From Prevotella sp. (GTDB taxonomy: Bacteria > Bacteroidota > Bacteroidia > Bacteroidales > Bacteroidaceae), in assembly GCA_017455845.1 (NCBI GenBank), contig JAFSYY010000089.1, positions 1 through 38,281 on the forward strand: 38,281 nt of DNA, read 5' to 3'. Below the pieces are notes generated by a model. The model was not told the DNA's origin. It did no database searches and saw only the letters and a list, made by a program, of their open reading frames with translations. Below, piece after piece: positions 7,386 through 14,783 of the stretch (the first letter of the stretch is position 1; every line of letters starts with the position of its first letter). A program made the translations under genes and the position numbers.

Positions 7386-8198
7386 ATGGATACAACGATC
7401 GAGATAAACAACGAGCCGGAGCATATCGTGCTCAGGACAGAAGGACTGGTGAAGCGCTATGGCAAGCGCACCGTGGTGAGCGATGTGAGTTACTATGTGC
7501 GCCAGGGAGAGATTGTGGGGCTGCTGGGACCCAACGGGGCCGGCAAGACCACCTCTTTCTATATGACCACCGGTCTGGTGCTGCCCAACGAAGGACATAT
7601 CTTCCTTGGCGACAAGGAGGTGACCGACTTCCCCGTGTACAAGCGTGCCCGTGCCGGCATAGGCTATCTGGCACAGGAGCCCAGCGTGTTCCGCAAGATG
7701 TCGGTAGAGGACAATATCCTCTCTGTGCTGGAGATGACGGGCAAGCCCCGCGACTATCAGCGTGAGAAACTGGAGAGCCTCATCAGCGAGTTCCGCCTGG
7801 AGAAGGTGCGCAGGAACAAGGGCGACCAGTTGAGCGGTGGCGAGCGGCGCCGTTGCGAGATAGCCCGCTGCCTGGCCATCGAGCCGAAGTTTATCATGCT
7901 CGACGAGCCCTTTGCCGGTGTGGATCCCATTGCCGTGGAGGACATCCAGTTTATTGTCTGGAAACTGAAGGACCGCAATATCGGCATCCTCATCACCGAC
8001 CATAACGTGGAGGATACGCTCTGTATCACCGACCGTGCCTATCTGCTGTTCGAGGGCCGCATCCTGTTTCACGGCACGCCCGAGGAACTGGCCGCCAACA
8101 AGATTGTGCGCAAGAACTATCTCACAGATTCCTTCGTGTTGCGTCAGAAGGACTTCCAGAAACTGGAAGAGGAACGAAACAAGAGTGAGGAGAGTTGA
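7386..8198 (+). CDS. lptB: LPS export ABC transporter ATP-binding protein LptB
   Basis: LptB is the cytoplasmic ATPase that drives LptFG and moves lipopolysaccharide to the outer membrane. The protein has Walker [10 protein letters not shown] (48-56), a Q-loop ([17 protein letters not shown]), the signature LSGGERRR (~150), Walker B FIMLDEP (~170) and the switch His in ITDHNV (~204). '[11 protein letters not shown]' and 'EPFAGVDP' are typical of LptB rather than other ABC ATPases. A -7-like TAACTTTG lies at 7370-7377, 9 bases before the ATG. At 270 residues it is longer than the E. coli protein because of short extensions at both ends. The last residues (KSEES) and the stop codon come from a GAG-rich repeat array. 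Confidence 0.95.
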   Translation: MDTTIEINNEPEHIVLRTEGLVKRYGKRTVVSDVSYYVRQGEIVGLLGPNGAGKTTSFYMTTGLVLPNEGHIFLGDKEVTDFPVYKRARAGIGYLAQEPSVFRKMSVEDNILSVLEMTGKPRDYQREKLESLISEFRLEKVRRNKGDQLSGGERRRCEIARCLAIEPKFIMLDEPFAGVDPIAVEDIQFIVWKLKDRNIGILITDHNVEDTLCITDRAYLLFEGRILFHGTPEELAANKIVRKNYLTDSFVLRQKDFQKLEEERNKSEES

Positions 8199-8240
8199 GG
8201 GTTGAGGGTTGAGAGACTTTAGTTGAGAGTTGAGAGTTAA
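8194..8240. repeat. Heptanucleotide tandem repeat (GTTGAGG/GTTGAGA)
   Basis: Three contiguous 7-bp units (GTTGAGG, GTTGAGG, GTTGAGA), one degenerate unit (GACTTTA), then two more GTTGAGA units. The array begins inside the lptB stop codon region. Confidence 0.8.
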
Positions 8241-8344
8241 AAAATCGTAATCGTGCTGTTTTTACGCCATTTATGCGTAATTTTGCACGCTCAAATAATA
8301 AATCGGAAAATAAATTGTAAATCGTAAAATAGTTAATAACCAAG

Positions 8345-9697
8345 ATGAACATCCAGTTTGAAAGTGCCGACAAGATTAATGGCTTGATGACCATCAGCAT
8401 TGAGCAGGCAGACTATCAGGAAGCAGTAGACAAGAAGTTGAAGGAGTATCGTAAGAAGGCTCAGGTGCCCGGTTTCCGTCCTGGCATGGTGCCCATGGGA
8501 CTCATTAAGAAGCAGTATGGCACGGCCGTGAAGGTCGATGAGGTGAACCGTATACTGGGCGAGAAACTCTATGAGTATATCCGTGAGAACAAGATTCAGA
8601 TGCTGGGCGAGCCCCTTCCCAACGAGGAGAAGCAGAAGCCACAGGACCTACAGGGCGACGGCCCCTTTGAGTTTGTGTTCGATATCGCCGTGGCTCCCGA
8701 GTTCAAGGCCGAGTTGACCAACAAAGACAAGGTTGACTACTATGTCATCAAGGCCGACGACAAACTCATCGACGACCAGGTGAAGATGTATGCTTCGCAG
8801 GCTGGCGAGTTTGTGGAGGCTCAGGAGTGGAGCGGCAACGACACCCTGAAGGGCGACCTGCGCCAGTTGGATGCCCAGGGCAACACCCTGGAGGGTGGCA
8901 TCACCACCGAGGGCGGCATGATCATGCCTTCTTATATAAAAGGTGAGGACGAGAAGAAGAAGTTCGATGGCTGTAAGCCTGGCGACATCATCACCTTCAA
9001 CCCCAAGAAGGCCTATCCCGACAACGATGCCGAGGTGGCTGCCCTGCTGAAGGTTGATAAGGCGCAGGTGAAGGATATGGACAGCGACTTCAGTTTCCAG
9101 GTAACGGAGATACGCCACTTCCAGCCCGCCGCCGTCGACCAGAAACTCTTCGAGCGTGTCTTTGGCGAGGGTGTGAAGGACGAGGCCGACTTCCGTCAGC
9201 GCATCGCCGACAGTATCAAGCCCCATTTGGCTGCCAACAGCGACTACAAATTCCTGCTGGATATACGCAAATACATGGAGAAGAAGGTGGGCGAACTGCA
9301 GTTCCCCGAGGCACTCCTGAAGCGTGTCATGCTGAACAACAACAAGGACAAGGGTGAGGACTTCGTGGAGAAGAACTTCAAGGCCTCCATCGACGAACTG
9401 AAGTGGCACCTCATCAAGGAGCAACTGGTCAGCGCCACGCAGGTCAAGGTGGAAGATGCCGACCTGAAGGCAGTGGCCAGGGAAGCCATCCGCGCACAGT
9501 TTGCACAGTATGGCATGAGCAACGTGCCCGACGATGTGCTCGACAACTATGCCGACGAGCAGTTGAAGAAACGCGAGAACGTAGAGAACTTCGTCGACCG
9601 TGCCATCGACCAGAAACTCATGCAGGCACTGAAAGGCATCGTGAAACTCAACGAGAAGGAAGTCTCTCTCGATGAGTTCAATAAGATGATGGCCTGA
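8345..9697 (+). CDS. tig: Trigger factor
   Basis: Trigger factor is the ribosome-bound chaperone that meets nascent chains at the exit tunnel. The N-terminal ribosome-binding domain carries the signature loop GFRPGMVPMGLIKKQYG (GFRxGxxP in the family). The middle domain has the FKBP-like position (DTLKGDLRQLDAQGNTLEGG) but looks degenerate as a peptidyl-prolyl isomerase. The C-terminal half is the helical substrate-binding 'arms' region (DEADFRQRIADSIKPHL, ENFVDRAIDQKLMQ). The 450-residue length fits Bacteroidota orthologues. A -7 element TAATTTTG lies at 8278-8285, about 60 bases before the ATG. A hairpin 30 bases downstream probably ends the transcript. Confidence 0.93.
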   Translation: MNIQFESADKINGLMTISIEQADYQEAVDKKLKEYRKKAQVPGFRPGMVPMGLIKKQYGTAVKVDEVNRILGEKLYEYIRENKIQMLGEPLPNEEKQKPQDLQGDGPFEFVFDIAVAPEFKAELTNKDKVDYYVIKADDKLIDDQVKMYASQAGEFVEAQEWSGNDTLKGDLRQLDAQGNTLEGGITTEGGMIMPSYIKGEDEKKKFDGCKPGDIITFNPKKAYPDNDAEVAALLKVDKAQVKDMDSDFSFQVTEIRHFQPAAVDQKLFERVFGEGVKDEADFRQRIADSIKPHLAANSDYKFLLDIRKYMEKKVGELQFPEALLKRVMLNNNKDKGEDFVEKNFKASIDELKWHLIKEQLVSATQVKVEDADLKAVAREAIRAQFAQYGMSNVPDDVLDNYADEQLKKRENVENFVDRAIDQKLMQALKGIVKLNEKEVSLDEFNKMMA

Positions 9698-9709
9698 CAA
9701 TCGTCTGTT

Positions 9710-10698
9710 TTATTGTTTTGATAAACGGTTGGCGTATCTCACAGGTACGCCAACTTGTTTAATGACATCGGCGAACTGCTGAGGTCGGATGGTGACGGGG
9801 CCGCGCATAAACTCGGGGATGTTATAGCACTTCAGGAACTGACGATGGTAGTCGGGGTTGGCACAGGGCAGTTCGAAGGGTTTGCTGCCGCGCCCGTTGT
9901 TGTCAATATGGGCGATGAAGGGCCGTGTGTAGTTGCCGTCGTAGCGTCGGCTGCTGAACACCACCCATCGCCCATTGCTCGACCAAGAGTGGTAACTCTC
10001 GGTGTCATCGCTGTTGATTTCCGTCAATGGTCGGGCGGACGATGTGTGTAAATCGATGAGCCAGAGGTCTGCGTCGTGATGCCAGATATGGAAGACTCCA
10101 TGATGAGCAAGTGTGAACATGAGAAAACGGCCGTCGGGCGAGAGACGCGGGAATGTGGCGGACATGCCATCGGCCGATGGTAGTTGTGGCAATTGATGCA
10201 CTGCCCTTTGTCTCCTCCGTCCGAGCAGAGCATGTTGTCGTAGACGACGCTCTCGTCGTAGTTCTCAAGGCAGCGCTGGTTGATGGTGAGATCCTCGTAG
10301 ACGACATACGACGGCGGTATAAGGCGGTAACTGATATAAGGGTCGATGCTGTCGGTCGAGACATAGATGTTGAAGGGCTTGTAGCGTGTCCAGCGGTCGT
10401 ACTTGTCCAGGTAGACCTCGACCTGAATGGCAGGGAGTGCCGACGGCTCACCTGCTGTCTGCTGCCTGCTGTTGATGGCGGCCTGTACCAATTGATGCCA
10501 TTCGTCCATGCTGGGCTGAATCATGCTGCCGCCACAGACCACCTCTTCATTGCCTGCCGTCAGTCGGGCAACGATGCCGTCGGCCTTGCCGTCGTACTCG
10601 AACGTCAGCGGCGCAATGTTCACTGGTACTGTAACATTGGTGTAGTCGGGGTAGATAGTGGGCAGTTCGTCCGACTGACTTATATCTTCGCCGGTTTC
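9710..10698 (-). pseudogene. Broken PD40 (TolB-like) protein with CxxCH motif
   Basis: Two overlapping minus-strand frames together cover one gene. The upstream part (10698 down to about 10165) encodes 'ELPTIYPDYTNVTVPVNIAP' and ends with GQCINCHNYHR, a c-type-haem-like CxxCH. The downstream part (9710-10201, another frame) continues 'SATFPRLSPDGRFLMFTLAH' and the PD40 repeats 'YHSWSSNGRWVVFSSRR', ending 'PEFMRGPVTIRPQQFADVIK'. A frameshift near 10165 separates them. The signal peptide is missing, with a stop codon in frame at 10701-10699. The protein also looks shorter between CxxCH and the first PD40 repeat than the Bacteroides relatives I recall. Those relatives are exported proteins of unknown function. 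Confidence 0.75.
9728..9754 (+). terminator. Bidirectional hairpin after tig
   Basis: A 9-bp perfect inverted repeat, GTTGGCGTA / TACGCCAAC, is followed by TTGTTT. It lies 31 bases after the tig stop and inside the 3' end of the convergent pseudogene. Confidence 0.7.
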
Positions 10699-10828
10699 TC
10701 ACCAGTCTTGTCATCGTCTCTGTGCAACGAAAGTTCGTCTCGTCACGTAAAACGGCTGCTTTGTCATTCCCAGAAGTGCTTTCATCAAAATGTGCATGGG
10801 CGATGCTGTCGGTTACAGTTTTTTTTCT

Positions 10829-10836
10829 TACCTTTG
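10829..10836 (+). promoter_or_regulatory. -7 element upstream of the repeat-rich surface protein
   Basis: TACCTTTG fits TAnnTTTG and lies 54 bases before the ATG at 10891, behind a T-run. No clear TTTG is seen at the -33 position. Confidence 0.5.
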
Positions 10837-10890
10837 TGGCGAAGTACCTGTTTTGACAAGAATCTAACAACATTTATAAATTAAAAAACC

Positions 10891-13800
10891 ATGACTATGA
10901 GAAAACTATTATTATTTTTTGTGGCATTTGTAACGATGGCCATCGGTGCCAAGGCACAGGACATGGCCGCCACGCCGCTCACCCTGGAGGCTGTGGAGGC
11001 TGGCACCATCACCGTTAAGAACCAAAACGCATTGACGCTGACCTACACCAGCAGCGTCAGTGGGGCACAGTCGTCAACGGCCAATCCCGTCACCATCGAC
11101 GTGACTGCGGGCGAGACCATCGCCCTGGCGTGCAATAACACCACCAAGGGCATGAACTTCAACATCACGTCGACCAACGACATCTATGTCTATGGCAACG
11201 CCATGAGCCTTGTCTTCGGCAGTGACTTCGTGGGGAAGACCGACCTGTCGGTGTGTACGGACTACGGTATTCTGGGTTGGCTGTTCTGTCTTGAAAGGGA
11301 CGGCCAGACCCTGAACCCCACCATCAGGAACCACCCCACAAAGGACATCGTGCTGCCTGCCACCACACTGAGCAGCGGCTGCTATTTCTGGATGTTCTCA
11401 GGCTGTAGCAACCTGACACGCGGCCCGCAACTGCCCGCCACCACGCTGGCCGAGGACTGCTACCATCGTATGTTTGAGTACACGGGCCTGGTGCTGGCAC
11501 CCGAACTGCCGGCCCCGACACTATTCGGACAGGTGTATGGCGGCATGTTCGACCATTGCGCCAACCTGCGCTACGTGAAGTGTCTCGCCACCAACCTTGG
11601 TGAGAACACTGGCACCTACGCAGCCCTGGCCTGCTGGCTCAACGGCGTGTCTGCCACGGGTACGTTCATCAAGGCTGATGGCGTGGACTCCTACACCGTA
11701 GGGCCGCAGGACAAATGGGGCACTGTCGACGGCATCCCCGAAGGCTGGACGGTGAAGAACGCCAGCGACTTCGACCCCTACGCTACGCCGTTGACTCTTG
11801 AGGCTGTCGAGGCCGGCACCATCAACATCTACAACCCCAACACGCTGACCATTGAGTACAGCAAGGATGGAGCGACGTGGACCTCGGACAACAGCAATCC
11901 CATCAGCATCGCAGTGGCAATAGGCGACCAGGTACGCTTCCGTGGCGACAACATGGCCTACGACATGTTTGGCGACCACGGCGAACAGCCCACGCAGTTT
12001 ACCGCTACCAACGATGTCTATGTCTATGGCAATGTGATGAGCCTCATCAGTTCCACAGGCTATCCCACACTGGCTACCCTGCCTAAAGTGGGAGGAGATG
12101 GCGAATACGACCTCGACGTCAATCTGGCCTTCCTGTTCTGCGCTCCAAGCGAGAATGTTGCCATCATGCCCAAAGCCAACACCACCATCAGGAACCACCC
12201 GACAAAGGACATCGTGCTGCCCGCCATCAACGTGACCCGCAGCGGCTATATGTATATGTTTGCCAGTTGTGAGGGGCTGACCCGCGCACCCGAACTGCCC
12301 GCCACCGACCTGGGCTGGGGATGCTACCACCAGATGTTCTCTAACTGCACCAACTTGACCACGGCTCCCGAACTGCTTACCCCCGCACCGCCGCACGATG
12401 CCTACAGTTGTATGTTCTGGGGATGCTCCAATCTGAATTACGTAAAGTGCCTCGCCACCGACATCTCGGCCGCCAACTGCACCGACGGCTGGCTGACGGG
12501 CGTGGCCGCCAACGGCACCTTCGTCAAGGCAGCGGGCATGAACGACTGGACGGTAGGTCCGCAGGGCGAGTGGAATGAGGTGAACGGCATACCCGAAGGC
12601 TGGACAGTAGAGGAAGAGGTGATACCCACACCCTACGTCGCTGCCGAGACACCGCTAACCCTTGAGGCCGTGGAGGACGGCACGACCGTCAGCATCACCA
12701 ACCCGCTGACGCTTACTATCGAGTACAGCACCGACGGCGGCACGACATGGACAAGCAGCAACAGTTATACTGAGATCCGAGACATCGCCGCCGGCGGCAC
12801 CGTGCTGCTGCGCGGCAACAACGCAGCCTATTCCGACGGTACCGTTGCCAACAGCACCATCATTAACTGCACCAAGGACTGTTACATCTACGGCAACATG
12901 ATGAGCCTGGTCAGCGCCGATGCCTTTGCTACGGCCACAGCACTGACAGCCAACTATGCCTTCTACGACCTCTTCGATAGCAACGCTCACCTGAAGAACC
13001 ACGACACGAAGGATCTGGTACTGCCTGCCACCACCCTGACCGACGGCTGCTATTCCTACATGTTCTACAAGTGCACGGCGCTGACCAAGGCTCCCGCCCT
13101 GCCCGCCACCACACTGGCCACGGCCTGCTACAAGTCGATGTTCAGCGGCTGCTCGGCCCTGGAAGAGCCCTGCACCCTGCCTGCCATGACGCTGACAACA
13201 GAGTGCTACGCCAGCATGTTCCGCACCTGCAAGGCCCTGGAGTACACCCCGTCGCTGCCCGCCACTACCCTGGCCGAGAAATGCTATAGTTACATGTTCT
13301 ATGGTGCCTCGTCGCTGCATCAAACATCGGCGCTGATGGCCCCGACACTGGCAGAAAGATGCTATGAATGTATGTTTGGCTTCTGCACGTCGCTGGTTAC
13401 TTCACCGGCTGTGAAGGCCACCACACTGGCCGAGAACTGCTGCTACAGAATGTTTATAGGCTGTTCGTCACTAACAAACATCTCCACGCTTTCGGCAACA
13501 ACGATGGCTCCGTATTGCTACAACGAGATGTTCCGTCAGTGCCAAGCACTGACAAAGGCACCCAAACTGCCTGCCACCACGCTGGCCGACTACTGCTACC
13601 GCTGCATGTTCCAGGCCTGCACGGCGCTGACCACGCCGCCTGAACTGCCTGTCACAACAATGGCACAGGGCTGCTATCTGGGTATGTTTGTCAATACAGG
13701 TCTGACGGCCGCTCCCGACCTGCCCGCCACCACGCTGGCCAAGAGTTGCTACTACCAGATGTTCCAGAACAATCCTAAGTTGGCATCCTCGCCTGCACTG

Positions 13801-14712
13801 CCCGCCACGGAACTGGCTGAGATGTGCTACTACAAGATGTTTGCCGACTGTCCGTTGTTGGCAACGGCTGGCGACCTCGAGGCCACCACTGCCGCAGAGA
13901 GCAGTTGTGAGTACATGTTCAGCAATTGTACTGGTCTGGTGATCGCTCCGGCCCTGCCTGCCACCAGTCTGGCTTCCGCCTGCTATAATTTCATGTTCCA
14001 GGGCTGTACGGCTTTGGAGAATGCACCCGTGCTGCCTGCCACGACGCTGGCCACACAGTGCTACCAGCGCATGTTCGACGGCTGCACAAGCCTCGTCACC
14101 GCTCCCGCGCTGCCCGCCACGGAGTTGGCCGAGTTGTGCTACAACGACATGTTCTGGGAGTGCACCGCACTGACGAACGCCCCGGATCTGCCTGCCACGA
14201 CGCTGGCTGACTATTGCTACACCATGATGTTCCTCGGCTGCACCAGTCTGAAGACCGCTCCCGTGCTTCCTGCCGCCACGCTGACTCCCGGCTGCTACGA
14301 GCACATGTTTATGAACTGCAATAGCCTGAACTACGTGAAGTGCCTGGCCACCGACCTGGGCGATGAAACCAGTACCGACGGCTGGCTGACGAACGTAGCC
14401 GCTACAGGAACATTTGTTAAGGCCGAGGGTGCCGACTGGAGCACGAAGGGCACCACCGAAGGCACATGGGGCGATCCTGACAGCAGCGAGGGTACTATTC
14501 CCGTGACGTTCGTCCACGGCATTCCCGACGGATGGACTGTGCAGAGCGATTCTTCAACGGGCATTGAAGCAATGACGCATGACCAGCCAGGAATGGCAGA
14601 CTCTGTCTACGACCTTACAGGCCGCAGAATCGTAAATGGAAAATCTGTAAATCGTGAATTGCACAAGGGCATCTATGTGAAGAACGGCAAAAAGTTCATT
14701 AAGAGTTTATAG
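10891..14712 (+). CDS. Large secreted surface protein with 26-residue CYxxMF repeats and T9SS-like tail
   Basis: The 1273-residue protein starts with a signal peptide (residues 1-22, MTMRKLLLFFVAFVTMAIGA). Three copies of an Ig-like segment beginning 'TPLTLEAVEAGT' lie near residues 28, 297 and 588. After each comes a set of leucine-rich-like repeats of about 26 residues with consensus CYxxMFxxCxxLxxxPxLPAttLa. Sets one and two have two or three copies, the third about seventeen. Sets end in 'NYVKCLATDL...IPxGWTV' modules. The pattern is related to DUF285/BspA-type repeats, which make extended surface solenoids in adhesion proteins. The C-terminus has 'VYDLTGRR' and 'KGIYVKNGKKFIKSL', a sorting-like tail, split by an unusual insertion (IVNGKSVNREL). 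Role in adhesion is an inference from related proteins. Confidence 0.9.
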   Translation: MTMRKLLLFFVAFVTMAIGAKAQDMAATPLTLEAVEAGTITVKNQNALTLTYTSSVSGAQSSTANPVTIDVTAGETIALACNNTTKGMNFNITSTNDIYVYGNAMSLVFGSDFVGKTDLSVCTDYGILGWLFCLERDGQTLNPTIRNHPTKDIVLPATTLSSGCYFWMFSGCSNLTRGPQLPATTLAEDCYHRMFEYTGLVLAPELPAPTLFGQVYGGMFDHCANLRYVKCLATNLGENTGTYAALACWLNGVSATGTFIKADGVDSYTVGPQDKWGTVDGIPEGWTVKNASDFDPYATPLTLEAVEAGTINIYNPNTLTIEYSKDGATWTSDNSNPISIAVAIGDQVRFRGDNMAYDMFGDHGEQPTQFTATNDVYVYGNVMSLISSTGYPTLATLPKVGGDGEYDLDVNLAFLFCAPSENVAIMPKANTTIRNHPTKDIVLPAINVTRSGYMYMFASCEGLTRAPELPATDLGWGCYHQMFSNCTNLTTAPELLTPAPPHDAYSCMFWGCSNLNYVKCLATDISAANCTDGWLTGVAANGTFVKAAGMNDWTVGPQGEWNEVNGIPEGWTVEEEVIPTPYVAAETPLTLEAVEDGTTVSITNPLTLTIEYSTDGGTTWTSSNSYTEIRDIAAGGTVLLRGNNAAYSDGTVANSTIINCTKDCYIYGNMMSLVSADAFATATALTANYAFYDLFDSNAHLKNHDTKDLVLPATTLTDGCYSYMFYKCTALTKAPALPATTLATACYKSMFSGCSALEEPCTLPAMTLTTECYASMFRTCKALEYTPSLPATTLAEKCYSYMFYGASSLHQTSALMAPTLAERCYECMFGFCTSLVTSPAVKATTLAENCCYRMFIGCSSLTNISTLSATTMAPYCYNEMFRQCQALTKAPKLPATTLADYCYRCMFQACTALTTPPELPVTTMAQGCYLGMFVNTGLTAAPDLPATTLAKSCYYQMFQNNPKLASSPALPATELAEMCYYKMFADCPLLATAGDLEATTAAESSCEYMFSNCTGLVIAPALPATSLASACYNFMFQGCTALENAPVLPATTLATQCYQRMFDGCTSLVTAPALPATELAELCYNDMFWECTALTNAPDLPATTLADYCYTMMFLGCTSLKTAPVLPAATLTPGCYEHMFMNCNSLNYVKCLATDLGDETSTDGWLTNVAATGTFVKAEGADWSTKGTTEGTWGDPDSSEGTIPVTFVHGIPDGWTVQSDSSTGIEAMTHDQPGMADSVYDLTGRRIVNGKSVNRELHKGIYVKNGKKFIKSL
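13021..14330 (+). repeat. Tandem 78-bp coding repeats (17 copies)
   Basis: Seventeen consecutive copies of a 78-bp unit each encode about 26 residues with a CYxxMF core. The copies differ in their variable positions, so they are old or diversified rather than recent duplications. The count was made by reading the CYxxMF motifs in the translation. Confidence 0.8.
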
Positions 14713-14748
14713 AAAGCCTTTAGAATAGGGTGCATACAATAAAAAAGA

Positions 14749-14783
14749 AAAGATTGCGTTATATTATGGTATGCGCAATCTTT
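14749..14783 (+). promoter_or_regulatory. Inverted repeat containing the porE start codon
   Basis: AAAGATTGCG (14749-14758) pairs with CGCAATCTTT (14774-14783), a 10-bp stem with a 15-nt loop. The porE ATG (14771-14773) is at the end of the loop. It could end the upstream transcript or restrict access to the start codon. Confidence 0.6.

Noticed and set aside
7386-8198. LptB as the missing ATPase of the exporter operon
   Set aside because: Its sequence is typical LptB and it lies 10 kb away in a different transcription unit.
8648-9700. Long minus-strand open frame opposite tig
   Set aside because: It is an antisense shadow of a high-GC, codon-biased gene. Its composition is unlike a protein, and tig is clearly real.
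13471-14517. Long minus-strand open frame opposite the CYxxMF repeats
   Set aside because: It is the repeated complement of the 78-bp unit and has no signal peptide, promoter or family match.
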